Notes under the pieces: generated by a model
Databases searched by the model: none
What the model was told of the DNA's origin: nothing
The model's input: only the letters and a program-made list of their open reading frames with translations
Origin: SKLM01 sp964450435
Lineage (GTDB): Bacteria; Chloroflexota; Anaerolineae; B4-G1
NCBI GenBank assembly: GCA_964450435.1
Contig: CAYVCX010000008.1
Coordinates: forward strand, 8,615 to 72,614
Length of the DNA: 64,000 nt
Reading direction: 5' to 3'
Shown here: piece after piece, positions 9,728 to 19,864 of the stretch
How positions within the stretch are numbered: the first letter of the stretch is position 1
How the letters are laid out: each line of letters opens with the position of its first letter
Program-made: the position numbers and the translations under genes

Positions 9728-10927
9728 TTGCCTGATTCATACCGCATCCTGATGGTCGCTCCCACGTCCTTCTTTCTGGACTACGGCTGCCACGTGCGAA
9801 TCCTGGAAGAGTCGCGGGCGCTCCAAAGGTTAGGGCACCAGGTGACCATTGTGACATACTACCTGGGACGCGATCTTCCCGATCTCGAGATCGTCCGTAC
9901 AAGGCCGACTCCCTGGCGCGCCGACTACGAGGTTGGCTCTTCACTGCACAAGATTGCGTTCGATATGTTCTTGTTGTGGAGTGGCGTCAAGGTGGTGTTG
10001 AATCGCCATTTTGACTTGATCCACGGCCACCTGCACGAGGGAGCCCTGATCGGCTACATATTGAGCAGACTCAAAGGGGTGCCACTGGTGGCCGACTTTC
10101 AAGGGAGCATGACCAGCGAGATGGTGGATCACGGCTTTCTCGACCCGGATGGCCTTTGGTACCGTTGGGCACGGCTTCTGGAGTGGCGCATCAGTCATCT
10201 GCCCGACGCGGTCGTCACCAGCACGCAGATGACGGCGGCGTTGCTAGAGCAGGATTTCGGCTGCGGCAGCAACTGTGTCCATCCGGTGCCAGACTCGGTC
10301 AGCCTGGACTTGTTCCGACCGAACGTGCTAGACGCAGAGGCGGTGGCGCAGCGTCGAGCGGCGTTGGGCATCCCGGTTGGACGCCCGGTGGTGGCGTACC
10401 TGGGGCTTCTGGCCGACTATCAGGGCACACCCCACCTCTTGCAGGCCGCACAGGTGCTCAAGGAACGAGGAGTAGATGCACATTTCTTGATCATGGGTTT
10501 TCCCAGCGTTGAACACTACCAAAAGATGACCGTAGAACTAGGAATCGCTGACCGGGTGACGTTCACCGGCAAGGTGCCGTATGACCAGGCCCCAGCCAAT
10601 CTGGCATTGGGGGACATTGCTGTGGCTCCCAAGCTGTCCACCACCGAGGGTGCGGGCAAGATGCTCAACTATATGGCTATGGGACTGCCGACCGTCGCCT
10701 TCGACACACCCGTTAGCCGGGAATACCTGGGCGCGCTGGGTACATACGCCTCACCTACCGGTGACCCAGTGGCGCTGGCCGATGCTATCGGCGATCTCCT
10801 GACAGCGCCAATCCGCTGCCGCGAAATCGGCCAGCGCCTCCGCGAGCGCGCGGGCCGGCATTTCTCCTGGGATCGCACCGGACGCCACTTGATGAAGATC
10901 TATCGTACAGTACTGGAGCCAGCGTAG
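9728..10927 (+). CDS. GT4-family glycosyltransferase
   Basis: 399 residues, GT-B fold. The N-terminal half starts RILMVAPTSFFLDYGCHVRI, the usual glycine-poor variant of the GT4 start. The C-terminal donor-binding half has VAYLGLLADYQGTPHLLQAA, GKVPYDQAPANLALGDIAVAP, and the sugar-nucleotide site TEGAGKMLNYMAMGLPTVAF. Start is TTG 9728, since no ATG is available upstream of the fold. It is followed by an ABC-2 permease, consistent with a role in building an exported glycan. Acceptor and donor unknown. Confidence 0.82.
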   Translation: MPDSYRILMVAPTSFFLDYGCHVRILEESRALQRLGHQVTIVTYYLGRDLPDLEIVRTRPTPWRADYEVGSSLHKIAFDMFLLWSGVKVVLNRHFDLIHGHLHEGALIGYILSRLKGVPLVADFQGSMTSEMVDHGFLDPDGLWYRWARLLEWRISHLPDAVVTSTQMTAALLEQDFGCGSNCVHPVPDSVSLDLFRPNVLDAEAVAQRRAALGIPVGRPVVAYLGLLADYQGTPHLLQAAQVLKERGVDAHFLIMGFPSVEHYQKMTVELGIADRVTFTGKVPYDQAPANLALGDIAVAPKLSTTEGAGKMLNYMAMGLPTVAFDTPVSREYLGALGTYASPTGDPVALADAIGDLLTAPIRCREIGQRLRERAGRHFSWDRTGRHLMKIYRTVLEPA

Positions 10928-10973
10928 AGCGAGCTGACAACCAGCCGACAGAGATGGAGAGAACCTGACGCCC

Positions 10974-11789
10974 ATGGGTATTCTCGCTCGACTCAGAGAA
11001 CTGTGGCAGTATCGCGAACTGATCCGCAACCTAGTCATGCGTGATCTCAAGGTGCGCTACCGCAACTCCGTGCTCGGAATCGTCTGGTCGTGGGCCAACC
11101 CCCTGTTGATGATGCTGGTATTCACCGTAGTCTTCAACTTCCTTTTCGTCCGATCCGATCTGAGTCACTATCACGTCTTCTTGCTTTGCGCTCTTCTGCC
11201 TTGGCAGTTCTTCTCTCAGTCGGTAACCGAGGCAACCAATAGCATTGTCGGGAGTGCTCACCTGATCAAGAAAGTCTACTTCCCCCGTGAGGTGCTCCCT
11301 CTATCAATCATCCTCTCGAACCTGGTCAACTTCATCATCGCGCTACCCGTGTTCTTCGGGCTAGCGGTCGTCTCCGGAGCCACCATCACGCCCTGGGCGC
11401 TGCTGTTGCCTATTCCGATCCTCGTTCAGGTGACGTTCACTCTGGGACTATGCTTGATCCTGTCCACGCTCAACGTGTTCTACCGAGATACAAGGATCAT
11501 CCTGAGCGTCGCTATGCAGGCGTGGTTCTTCCTTACGCCGGTATTCTACCCCATCACTCAGATAGGCGGCGAGAGGACGATGCTCGGTGTCACCTTCGAC
11601 GCCCAACTCTGGCTCCGCCGCCTGAATCCAATGGCCTCGGTCATCGCGTCGTACCGTGACCTGCTGTACTGGGGCACCTACACAGGTCTGGACTTCCTCC
11701 TCCGCACTGCTCTGAGCTCGCTGATCATGCTGACAATTGGTTACTTAGTCTTCCTGCGCTACAGTCCGCGTTTCGGCGAGGAGGTATAG
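10974..11789 (+). CDS. ABC-2 type polysaccharide export permease
   Basis: 271 residues with six hydrophobic segments, starting with the family signature YRELIRNLVMRDLKVRYRNSVLG and then IVWSWANPLLMMLVFTVVF. This is the Wzm/TagG/KpsM-type membrane subunit that moves lipid-linked or free glycans across the inner membrane with an ATPase partner (Wzt/TagH). No ATPase gene follows: the next gene is priA. The ATPase must be encoded elsewhere, or the operon has been split. Confidence 0.83.
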   Translation: MGILARLRELWQYRELIRNLVMRDLKVRYRNSVLGIVWSWANPLLMMLVFTVVFNFLFVRSDLSHYHVFLLCALLPWQFFSQSVTEATNSIVGSAHLIKKVYFPREVLPLSIILSNLVNFIIALPVFFGLAVVSGATITPWALLLPIPILVQVTFTLGLCLILSTLNVFYRDTRIILSVAMQAWFFLTPVFYPITQIGGERTMLGVTFDAQLWLRRLNPMASVIASYRDLLYWGTYTGLDFLLRTALSSLIMLTIGYLVFLRYSPRFGEEV

Positions 11790-11891
11790 CAACAGCGGGA
11801 CGTGGACCGCCCAGGGTGTAGGCACCTGCGATCAGAAGGTCTAAGTGCTCGAATGGTGGATCATCGGGCCACACACTTTCCTCATGCACAG

Positions 11892-14411
11892 ATGGATTCA
11901 TACACGTTCGCTGAAGTGGTGGTCTTCTCTCCGGCCAGGGCATCAGAGGATCGCCCGGCCTTCACGTATCACATACCCGACAGCCTGGGCGGACGCATTG
12001 AGCCCGGTTCACTGGTTGTGGTGCCGCTGGGGAGTCGTCGGCTCTATGGACTCGTAGTCGGAATGAGCGATCGGGCGCGGGTCCCAGAGACCCGCCCTGT
12101 CCTGTCTCTTGCCGATCCCAAACCCGTTCTGACACAGGAACAGATTAAGCTTGCCCGGTGGATGCGCCGGGAGTATCTGGCATCACTCTACGAATGCGTG
12201 GAGTTGATGCTCCCACCAGGTATGGTTGGCCATGCCGACGTGAGAGTCGCCCTGAAAGGCGAGATCCCGGACGGCGCAGCCAATACTGACGCCCAGGCAG
12301 ATTTGCTGGCCCTGTTGCAACGGCGCGGTGCTCTCCGGGGAACCCAGCTGGATTCGGCGCTGCGAGGTGTCGACTGGAGGGCGGCCGCCGAGCAACTGGC
12401 GCAACGTAACGTCGTGAGCCGGGAATCATTCCTCGCTCCCCCCAGGGCGCGGCCCAAACGCGTCGATACTGTCCGGCTGATAGCTGGAACGGACGAAGGG
12501 ACCGGGCTGCAGGGTCTGCGCAGCGAGTACTACCCGCCGATCCTCAATCTCCTCAAGGCCGAAGACCGACCCCTGGCAGTCCATCGGGTGTATGAGGAAA
12601 CTGGCTGTGGGCGATACCACCTGGAAAAGCTGCAGGAGCGGGGCTTGATTGCCTTTGGCAGCCGGGAAGTCTGGCGCGACCCCCTTTCCGATGAGGTCTT
12701 CGTCCCCACCACACCGCCACCGTTGACTCCCGATCAACAGGCTGTCTGGAAGCCCATATGCCGGTCCATCTCTGCTTTCGGGTCTGATCCTTTCCTCGTC
12801 CACGGCGTGACGGGTTCTGGGAAGACGGAGATATACCTCCGTGCCGTCGCCAGGGTGTTGGAACAAGGCCGTGAGGCGATCGTCCTCGTCCCGGAGATCT
12901 CCTTGACACCCCAGACCGTCACCCGATTCGCTGGTCGCTTTCCGAACCGGGTCGCGGTACTCCACAGCGCACTGACCGACGGTGAGCGCTACGATACGTG
13001 GCGCCGCATCCGCGCCGGACTAGTCGACATCGTCATTGGACCGCGTTCAGCGCTGTTCGTCCCGTTCTCGTCGCTGGGACTGATCGTGCTGGACGAGGAG
13101 CACGATGACAGTTACAAACAGGAGGCGCCGCGCCCCCGCTATCACGCCCGTGATGCGGCACTCCACCTGGCGCAGCTCAACGACGCGACGGTCATCCTCG
13201 GCTCGGCAACGCCGAGCCTGGAAACGTACCATCGCGCCAAGCGCGGTGAACTCCAATTGCAGGAAATGCCGCGCCGGATTATGGGTCACACTCGCCGCCT
13301 GCAGGAACTCCAGGCCCGCTACCACGTCCGGACCCTGCGCTATGAATCCATGGGCAACCAAGCGACTGAGGCTCGCTATCTGCCGCTGCCTCCGGTACAG
13401 GTCGTCGATCTGCGGGCTGAGCTGCGCGCCGGCAATCGGTCTATCTTCAGCCGCACGCTACAACGAACAATGGATGAGGCGCTGGCAGGTGGTGAGCAGG
13501 TGATTCTGTTCCTCAACCGGCGCGGAACTGCGACATTTGTGCTGTGCCGCGACTGCGGTTTCGTGGCCCGCTGTCCCCGCTGTGACGTGCCCTTGACCTA
13601 CCACGGATACCGGGCTCGACTGGTCTGTCATCACTGCAATCATCGCGAGGCACAGCCCAAAGACTGCCCGCGATGCGGGGGGAGCCGCATTCGGTACTTC
13701 GGTCTGGGGACAGAGCGAGTGGAACGGGCAGTGCGCGAGCGCTGGCCCGACGCGCGACTGCTACGCTGGGACCGAGACACCGCCCGGAGCCACGAGGCTC
13801 ATGCGAACATCCTGAGACGCTTCGCTGGCGGTGGCGCCGATGTCCTCGTGGGTACGCAGATGATTGCAAAGGGGCTCGATTTGCCGTTGGTCACCGTGGT
13901 GGGTGTTATCTCGGCCGACACAGCGCTCAATCTACCTGACTTCCGTTCTGGGGAGCGCACGTTCCAGCTACTGACACAGGTGGCGGGACGTGCTGGCCGG
14001 GGCCTCCTGGGAGGGCAAGTCGTCATCCAGACCTACCATCCTGACCACTACGCCGTAGTGGCTGCGTCCAAGCACGACTATCGGGCCTTCGCCAAGAAGG
14101 AGTTGGCCTTCCGCCACGAGCAGAGGTACCCGCCTTACAGCCGGCTGGCAAAACTGATCTACGATGATGCTGATAATTCCCGCGCTCGAAGCGAAGCTGA
14201 ACAGATGGCGGAGCGGCTGCGGAAGGCCCTGGCAAGCAGCGGCTTGCCTGCAGCCAACCTCATAGGGCCAGCGCCGCCCTTCTTCGCTCGCTTGCGGGGT
14301 CGCTACCGCTGGCAGATTCTGGTCCGCCACCCGGCCCCCCCCACGCTGCTCCGCAGCGTGCAAATCCCCGCTGGGTGGCGCGTCGAGGTGGACCCGGTGA
14401 GCGTGCTGTGA
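11892..14411 (+). CDS. priA: Primosomal protein N' (replication restart helicase)
   Basis: 839 residues from ATG 11892 (MDSYTFAEVVVF, the usual PriA start); the frame is open to 11802. The N-terminal DNA-binding region is followed by Walker A GVTGSGKTEIYLRA (near residue 310) and DEEHDDSYKQ (Walker B region). Zinc-binding cysteines follow in CRDCGFVARCPRCDVPLTYH and CHHCNHREAQPKDCPRCGG. Helicase motifs GTQMIAKGLDLP and VAGRAGRG complete the protein. It unwinds DNA at stalled forks and loads the replisome. It is unrelated in function to the preceding export permease. Confidence 0.95.
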   Translation: MDSYTFAEVVVFSPARASEDRPAFTYHIPDSLGGRIEPGSLVVVPLGSRRLYGLVVGMSDRARVPETRPVLSLADPKPVLTQEQIKLARWMRREYLASLYECVELMLPPGMVGHADVRVALKGEIPDGAANTDAQADLLALLQRRGALRGTQLDSALRGVDWRAAAEQLAQRNVVSRESFLAPPRARPKRVDTVRLIAGTDEGTGLQGLRSEYYPPILNLLKAEDRPLAVHRVYEETGCGRYHLEKLQERGLIAFGSREVWRDPLSDEVFVPTTPPPLTPDQQAVWKPICRSISAFGSDPFLVHGVTGSGKTEIYLRAVARVLEQGREAIVLVPEISLTPQTVTRFAGRFPNRVAVLHSALTDGERYDTWRRIRAGLVDIVIGPRSALFVPFSSLGLIVLDEEHDDSYKQEAPRPRYHARDAALHLAQLNDATVILGSATPSLETYHRAKRGELQLQEMPRRIMGHTRRLQELQARYHVRTLRYESMGNQATEARYLPLPPVQVVDLRAELRAGNRSIFSRTLQRTMDEALAGGEQVILFLNRRGTATFVLCRDCGFVARCPRCDVPLTYHGYRARLVCHHCNHREAQPKDCPRCGGSRIRYFGLGTERVERAVRERWPDARLLRWDRDTARSHEAHANILRRFAGGGADVLVGTQMIAKGLDLPLVTVVGVISADTALNLPDFRSGERTFQLLTQVAGRAGRGLLGGQVVIQTYHPDHYAVVAASKHDYRAFAKKELAFRHEQRYPPYSRLAKLIYDDADNSRARSEAEQMAERLRKALASSGLPAANLIGPAPPFFARLRGRYRWQILVRHPAPPTLLRSVQIPAGWRVEVDPVSVL

Positions 14412-14842
14412 CCGATGTGAGGAAGCGAAGACAATTCGCGTCCAGATCGGGGCGTCCACTCCGGCGGAGCGATTGAGCTTACGTCCAGGCCGGAGCCCGA
14501 GTGTTGACGGTGGGGGGAGAAGTCGTTTTCTCACTTCAGGGCCGGCGAGGGAATGGCGGGTTCTCCAGATCGCGCCTCCCCTCGTGGGTCCAGTCTCTGT
14601 CTGGAGGTCTGTCACAGACAGCCGATGCGGCACCGGGCCTCGCAATGGCTAGAATTGGATGTTGCCTGCAGGCCGGGGACTCACGGCTGGTGGGGGGCAG
14701 GCAGTTCCTCCGTGAAGATCAGGGGCGCCAACGAATCACCCAGCCTACTCACACAGGAGTCGTTGTCTCTCAGAATGAACAATGTTATAATCGACCTTGG
14801 TGCACTTGCATCTCGCACTAGCAAAGATGGGAGGAGCAGGCT
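14412..14842. other. Intergenic region (431 nt)
   Basis: No gene is seen. It contains the promoter at 14763-14791 and a GAGGAG ribosome site just before the coiled-coil gene. Confidence 0.5.
14763..14791 (+). promoter_or_regulatory. Promoter for the coiled-coil/selB operon
   Basis: TTGTCT (14763-14768), 17-bp spacer, TATAAT (14786-14791), with a TGn extension directly before the -10. Confidence 0.7.
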
Positions 14843-16054
14843 ATGGTGACGAAGATTACGGAGTCGATGGATTCTGCACAGGCTCTGCAGACGCTGAAAT
14901 GGCTCGACGAGCAGCGCCGTGCCGACAAAGCGACAATCGCGACACTGGAAGAGCGATTGCAGGAACAGCAACGAGTGCTGAGTAAGCAGTCAGCGCAGAT
15001 TCAAGAACTGCGATCTTCGCTGGCTGGTGTCGAAGGCGTGCTCTCCAGGGTCGATGAGTTCGAGCAGATGATCTCGAATTACAAGAAGGAGATGACCTAT
15101 CAGCTCGAGCAGCGTGATGAGACCTGGCGCAAGGAGCGAGCCGAGTCGAAGCAACTGCGGCAGATTGAACATGAGGCAATAAAGAAGCATCTTGGCCGTC
15201 TGGAGAAGGACCTTCGTGTCCTTCCTCGGTACGACGAGCAACTGAGTGCCCGTGAGGCTGAGGAAGAGCGCCTGACGAGCAGGATCCAGGCACTCGAAGT
15301 AACGTTGGCGGACCTGAGCAAGCGGCTTGAGGAACCGACGAAAGCCGTGTCGTATCTGGAGGAGCGGCGGCGCTCGGACCACCGGCGCCTTACCGAGTTC
15401 GAGCAAGAGATCCCGGATTTACACAGAAGGATCGACAGTGTCGCGCAGAAGCTTCCTGCGCTGGAGCAGCGCTTGCAGAAGCACGATGCCCGGATCGAGC
15501 AGGTAATCCAGGAGACCCGAAGGTATGACGAACCCATTGAGGAGCTACGTATCTCCAGCTTCCAGAGAGAGCAGAAGGTGCAGCGGTATCTGGATCAGGG
15601 TGAAGAGGTAGCAGAGGAGTTGAAGCGGCTCCGCGAGCAGACGCACGGCTTCATTGAGCGAAAGCAGCAAGTGAAACGGGCTTTGAGTGCCCTCGAGAAA
15701 TTCAAGACACGCCTCGAGAGACGTCAGGACGAGATGGCTGAGAGGCAGCGCATCGCCGAGGAGAGGATCGTGCGAGAGTGGGAAGAATGGCAAGCGGCAC
15801 GAGCCAAGGAGTTGACGAAGCAGGCGATGATTCTCGAGCAACGTGGGCAGGCACACGAGGAGATCAGAATTGCCCACGAGAGGCGGCTAGAGGTATTGGA
15901 GGCCGCCGTCAAGTTGTACCGCGACCAGCTGACGGCCATATGGGAGACGCAGCGCGCCGATGCTGGAAGTCTGTTGAGTGCTGCTCAGGACGTGTATCGG
16001 GAGCTCGTCGCGCCGATTGATGAGCAGCTGGCCAAGCTGCGCGGCGAGCAGTAA
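14843..16054 (+). CDS. Long coiled-coil protein of unknown function
   Basis: 403 residues, almost entirely charged heptad-rich helix (Glu/Arg/Gln/Leu) with no membrane segment or signal peptide. Examples are LEERLQEQQRVLSKQSAQIQ and LEQRLQKHDARIEQ. The start ATG is preceded by GAGGAG. Only 10 nt separate it from selB, so the two are probably co-transcribed from the promoter at 14763. No catalytic motif is seen. A structural or scaffold role is possible, but nothing in the sequence ties it directly to selenocysteine insertion. Confidence 0.7.
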   Translation: MVTKITESMDSAQALQTLKWLDEQRRADKATIATLEERLQEQQRVLSKQSAQIQELRSSLAGVEGVLSRVDEFEQMISNYKKEMTYQLEQRDETWRKERAESKQLRQIEHEAIKKHLGRLEKDLRVLPRYDEQLSAREAEEERLTSRIQALEVTLADLSKRLEEPTKAVSYLEERRRSDHRRLTEFEQEIPDLHRRIDSVAQKLPALEQRLQKHDARIEQVIQETRRYDEPIEELRISSFQREQKVQRYLDQGEEVAEELKRLREQTHGFIERKQQVKRALSALEKFKTRLERRQDEMAERQRIAEERIVREWEEWQAARAKELTKQAMILEQRGQAHEEIRIAHERRLEVLEAAVKLYRDQLTAIWETQRADAGSLLSAAQDVYRELVAPIDEQLAKLRGEQ

Positions 16055-16064
16055 CGACAAGACT

Positions 16065-18017
16065 ATGCGCGTCATTGGCACTGCCGGTCACGTAGACCAC
16101 GGGAAATCCGCTCTGGTTCTGGCTCTCACAGGGATCGACCCAGACCGCCTCCGTGAAGAGAAAGAGCGCGGTCTGACCATCGACCTGGGCTTCGCGTGGC
16201 TCACGCTTCCGAATGGCGAATCGGTGGGAATCGTTGATGTGCCGGGTCACCGTGACTTCGTCGAGAACATGCTGGCCGGTGTAGGCAGCATCGACGCGGC
16301 GCTTTTCGTCGTCGCCGCCGATGAGAGCGTAATGCCGCAGACCAGAGAACACCTGGCCATCCTCGACATTCTGGAGATCGAGGCAGGGGTCGTCACGCTG
16401 ACCAAGACGGACCTCGTGGAGAATGAAGAGTGGCTCGATCTGGTGGTGGACGATGTCATTGAGACCCTCGAGGGGACCGTGCTGGAGAACGCGCCGCTCG
16501 TACTTACGTCAGCCCGAACGGAGCAGGGCCTCGATGAGTTGATGTATGCACTGCAGGAAGTGCTGGCCGACGTCGAGCCCCAGGCTGATCGGGGCCGGCC
16601 CAGGCTTTCGATCGACCGAGTCTTCACCGTCAGCGGGTTTGGCACTGTCGTCACCGGCACGCTCATCGACGGCTATCTTCGGGTGGGGGAGGAGGTGGAG
16701 ATACAGCCCCAGGAATTGAAGGCCCGCATCCGTGGCCTTCAGACTCACAAGGAAGCGGTCGAGCGGGCCGTGCCGGGGAGCCGAGTAGCGATCAACCTCA
16801 GCGGTGTTGACAAAGACGCACTGAAGCGTGGTGACGTCGTCACGTCTCCTGGTTGGCTGCACCCGACGACCCTAGTGGACGTGCAACTGCGTTATCTGCC
16901 CGATATGCTCTGGGCAGACCTGGGCCAGTTCGCCCAACGCCCGCTGCGACACAACACGCGACTCAAGTTCTACACCAGAGCCGCTGAGGTCATGGCCCGC
17001 GTCCGGCTGCTGGGCAAAGAGAGACTGTTGCCTGGCCAGACTGGTTGGGTTCAACTGGAGCTCCAAGAGCCCGTGGCCGTAGTTAAGGGGGATCGCTATA
17101 TTGTGCGTCTGCCATCGCCTCCCACAACGGTGGGGGGCGGCATCGTTGTGGACCCTCATCCCGGCCGCAAGCACCGTCGATTCCGCTCCCCTGTCGTCGA
17201 GCACCTGAAGACGCTGGCTCAGGGCAGCCCGTCGTCAATACTGCTGCAGACTCTGGAACGGCAAGGGCCTGTGTCCATTGGAAGCCTGTTCGAGGCTGCG
17301 AGACTCGGAGAGGATGCGGAGAGAGCTTTGATCCAGTTGCTGGACGAGGACCAGGCAGTCCTTCTGACGGGAGGAAAGAATCAAGAGCGCACGGCCGCGC
17401 ACTGGAGCCGGGCCGGTGAGCAATTGGTGGTCGCCAGGGATTGGTGGAGACAACTGATGACTCGCGCGACCGACGAACTCTCGGCCTATCATAAATCGTT
17501 CCCTCTGCGAACAGGGATGCCTCGAGAGGCGCTGCGCAGCAGCTTGCGCCTGACTCCCCGGATCTTCGACGCAGCGATGGCTCAGGCCAATGCTGAAGGC
17601 GTGGTCGTTGACGAAGGGGCTACCGTTCGACTGCCGTCTCACACCGTCGAGTTGGGACCGGGGCAGAGGCAACGCGTGGAGGATCTGCTAGCCCGCTTCC
17701 ATCGCGAGCCATATGCGCCGCCGTCGGTTAAGGAGAGCGCTGAAGCCGTGGGGGAGGACGTGCTAAGGGTGCTACTCCAGCGAGGGGAGCTGGAGCAGGT
17801 AGGACCAGACGTGGTGTTCCTGTCCGAGACCTATCAAGAGATGGTCCGCCGGGTTGAAGAGACGATCCAGCGACAGGGGAGCATCACGCTTGCCGAAGTG
17901 CGGGACATGTTTGACTCGAGCCGCAAGTATGCGCAGGCCCTGCTGGAGCACCTAGACGAGGCGGGGGTGACGAGGCGAGTCGGTGACAAGCGCATCTTGC
18001 GTCAGATGGGACGATGA
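16065..18017 (+). CDS. selB: Selenocysteine-specific translation elongation factor SelB
   Basis: 650 residues from ATG 16065; the open frame extends to 15978 but overlaps the preceding gene. The GTPase domain has G1 GTAGHVDHGKSAL, switch REEKERGLTIDLGFAW, G3 DVPGHRDF, and G4 TKTD. Domains II/III follow (FYTRAAEVMARVRLLG, GDRYIVRLPSPPTTVGGG), then C-terminal winged helices that bind the SECIS hairpin. It delivers Sec-tRNA to in-frame UGA. selA, selD, selC and any clear selenoprotein are not in this window. Its presence implies that the organism makes selenoproteins. Confidence 0.93.
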   Translation: MRVIGTAGHVDHGKSALVLALTGIDPDRLREEKERGLTIDLGFAWLTLPNGESVGIVDVPGHRDFVENMLAGVGSIDAALFVVAADESVMPQTREHLAILDILEIEAGVVTLTKTDLVENEEWLDLVVDDVIETLEGTVLENAPLVLTSARTEQGLDELMYALQEVLADVEPQADRGRPRLSIDRVFTVSGFGTVVTGTLIDGYLRVGEEVEIQPQELKARIRGLQTHKEAVERAVPGSRVAINLSGVDKDALKRGDVVTSPGWLHPTTLVDVQLRYLPDMLWADLGQFAQRPLRHNTRLKFYTRAAEVMARVRLLGKERLLPGQTGWVQLELQEPVAVVKGDRYIVRLPSPPTTVGGGIVVDPHPGRKHRRFRSPVVEHLKTLAQGSPSSILLQTLERQGPVSIGSLFEAARLGEDAERALIQLLDEDQAVLLTGGKNQERTAAHWSRAGEQLVVARDWWRQLMTRATDELSAYHKSFPLRTGMPREALRSSLRLTPRIFDAAMAQANAEGVVVDEGATVRLPSHTVELGPGQRQRVEDLLARFHREPYAPPSVKESAEAVGEDVLRVLLQRGELEQVGPDVVFLSETYQEMVRRVEETIQRQGSITLAEVRDMFDSSRKYAQALLEHLDEAGVTRRVGDKRILRQMGR

Positions 18018-18049
18018 CTTGCAGCACGGGTTGCTTCAGGCATTCCACC

Positions 18050-19417
18050 CTACTCACTGCGCTCCATCTCTCTGCGTTTCATCGCTCGCATGCGTTCAAG
18101 GATCTCCCGCTCGTGGCCGTGCCCCGCGGGCCTGAACCACTCAGCACTGACCCCGTCCGGCAAGTACCGCTGGTAGACCCAGCCTTCCGGGTAAGCGTGG
18201 GGATACTTGTAGCCATCGTGCTCTTCCATTGTCCGCTTGTAGTGGTCGTGTAGCGCACCGCGGAAGACATCGCTCTTGTCCCGCAGATGAGCCGGCACCG
18301 GCCCGGCTCCTCGCTCCCGCACCTCCTCCAGTGCCTTCCAGTAGGCACCCACAGCGTTGGACTTAGGAGCCGTGGCGAGATAGAGCGTTGCCATCGCCAG
18401 GTGGTATTGTCCTTCTGGCATCCCCACCCACTCGAACGCCTGAGCACAGGCGTCGACAACCTGAACTCCGTTCGGATCGGCCAAGCCGATGTCCTCGGCC
18501 GCCAGGATGTACAAGCGGCGGAGGATGAAGCGCGGATCCTCGCCCGCGGCGACCATCTTTGCCAACCAATAGAGCGCCGCATCGGGGTCGCTGCCCCGCA
18601 CCGACTTGATGAAAGCTGAAGCGGTATCGTAGTGTTGATCGCCCGACTTATCGTAGCGCAGTGCCCGCTGCTGGATTGAATCTTCGGCTACCTCCAGAGT
18701 AACGTACGTACAGCCGTCTTCGTCGGGCGGCGTACTTTCCACGGCCAATTCCAGAGCATTAAGGGCATCCCGGGCATCACCTCCAGCGACTCGCACCAGA
18801 TGGGCCAAGGCTTCATCCGCGATCCGAACGCAGCGATCCCCATAGCCGTCCTTGACATCTTCGACGGCCCGCCTCAGAACAGCCTCCACCTCGTGGTCAG
18901 CCAGCGGCTCAAACTGGAAGATCCGGGACCTGGAGACGAGAGGCCCGATGACCTCGAAGTAGGGATTCTCCGTCGTAGCGCCGATGAGGACAATCGTACC
19001 GTCCTCGACGTGGGGCAACAGGGCATCCTGCTGTGCCTTGTTCCAGCGGTGGATCTCGTCCACAAAGAGGATGGTGCGCTGAGCGTACATGCCCAGCCGA
19101 TCCTTGGCTTCCTTGATGATACGTCGGAGGTCGGCCACCCCGGTCAACACCGCGCTCATAGTCTCGAAGTGCCTCTCGGTGGAGTTGGCGATGATCATAG
19201 CAAGGGTCGTCTTGCCGGTTCCTGGAGGACCCCAGAAAATCAACGAGGAAAAGAGTCGATCAGCCTTGATGGCGCGATAGAGTAGCCGTCCGTCTCCGAC
19301 GATGTGCCTCTGCCCGACAAACGCCTCGAGGGTTCCAGGTCGCACACGCGCCGCCAGGGGGGCCTGACGGCGAATCTGCTCCTGTCGACTGTGTGCAAAC
19401 AAGTCGTCCATTCTCAA
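18050..19417 (-). CDS. rarA: Replication-associated recombination protein A (AAA+ ATPase)
   Basis: 455 residues. The N-terminus has ARVRPGTLEAFVGQRHIVG, Walker A FWGPPGTGKTTLA, Walker B LFVDEIHRWNKAQQD, and sensor ATTENPYFEV. The C-terminal clamp-loader-like region includes SVRGSDPDAALYWLAKM and the RarA/MgsA hallmark KSNAVGAYWKALEEV. The ribosome site AAAGGG lies just before ATG. It acts at stalled replication forks. It converges on selB with 32 nt between the stop codons. Confidence 0.94.
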   Translation of the reverse strand: MRMDDLFAHSRQEQIRRQAPLAARVRPGTLEAFVGQRHIVGDGRLLYRAIKADRLFSSLIFWGPPGTGKTTLAMIIANSTERHFETMSAVLTGVADLRRIIKEAKDRLGMYAQRTILFVDEIHRWNKAQQDALLPHVEDGTIVLIGATTENPYFEVIGPLVSRSRIFQFEPLADHEVEAVLRRAVEDVKDGYGDRCVRIADEALAHLVRVAGGDARDALNALELAVESTPPDEDGCTYVTLEVAEDSIQQRALRYDKSGDQHYDTASAFIKSVRGSDPDAALYWLAKMVAAGEDPRFILRRLYILAAEDIGLADPNGVQVVDACAQAFEWVGMPEGQYHLAMATLYLATAPKSNAVGAYWKALEEVRERGAGPVPAHLRDKSDVFRGALHDHYKRTMEEHDGYKYPHAYPEGWVYQRYLPDGVSAEWFRPAGHGHEREILERMRAMKRREMERSE

Positions 19418-19864
19418 CCCTTTCTCCGTTCTCCTGTGCGAAGGGTTTCATCTCACGCTCGCGTACGCAGCAGGCCGCACCACGTATTGTAAGCCAAGAC
19501 TCGGCTCGCGACAAGGTATTCGCCCAACAGGACGCGGCGGAACAGGCCCAGCCCTGACCGGCAACAGAACGCTCCGAGAAGGAGTCGAGCGTCCCATCAA
19601 GCGTGGCTGCGGCCCGCGTCCGTGGCGGCTCTGCCGGCCCGTGGTGCTCCTCTTGCCTCTCCTGGCATGGCGTTGTGGGCGGCAAAGCAAGGCTTCAGTG
19701 GATGGGACGAGCCGGCACCTCGCTCGGTGCCCCAGGTAGAGATGCGTCAACAGTGTCCCTCGATTGTGGGGCTGCTCACGGTGGTGGAGCTGGCTCGGTG
19801 ATGCTATAATAGCGCAGAGGCCTTGCCCAGTTCACGGATCAGTCAGTAACTACAGGAGGACGCG
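19418..19864. other. Divergent intergenic region (447 nt)
   Basis: Lies between rarA (minus) and the Memo gene (plus). It holds the extended -10 at 19802-19810 and an AGGAGG site before the Memo start. No separate gene is seen. Confidence 0.5.
19802..19810 (+). promoter_or_regulatory. Extended -10 promoter for the Memo/AMMECR1 operon
   Basis: TGCTATAAT, with no convincing -35 at the expected distance. The Memo start lies 55 nt downstream behind AGGAGG. Confidence 0.6.
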
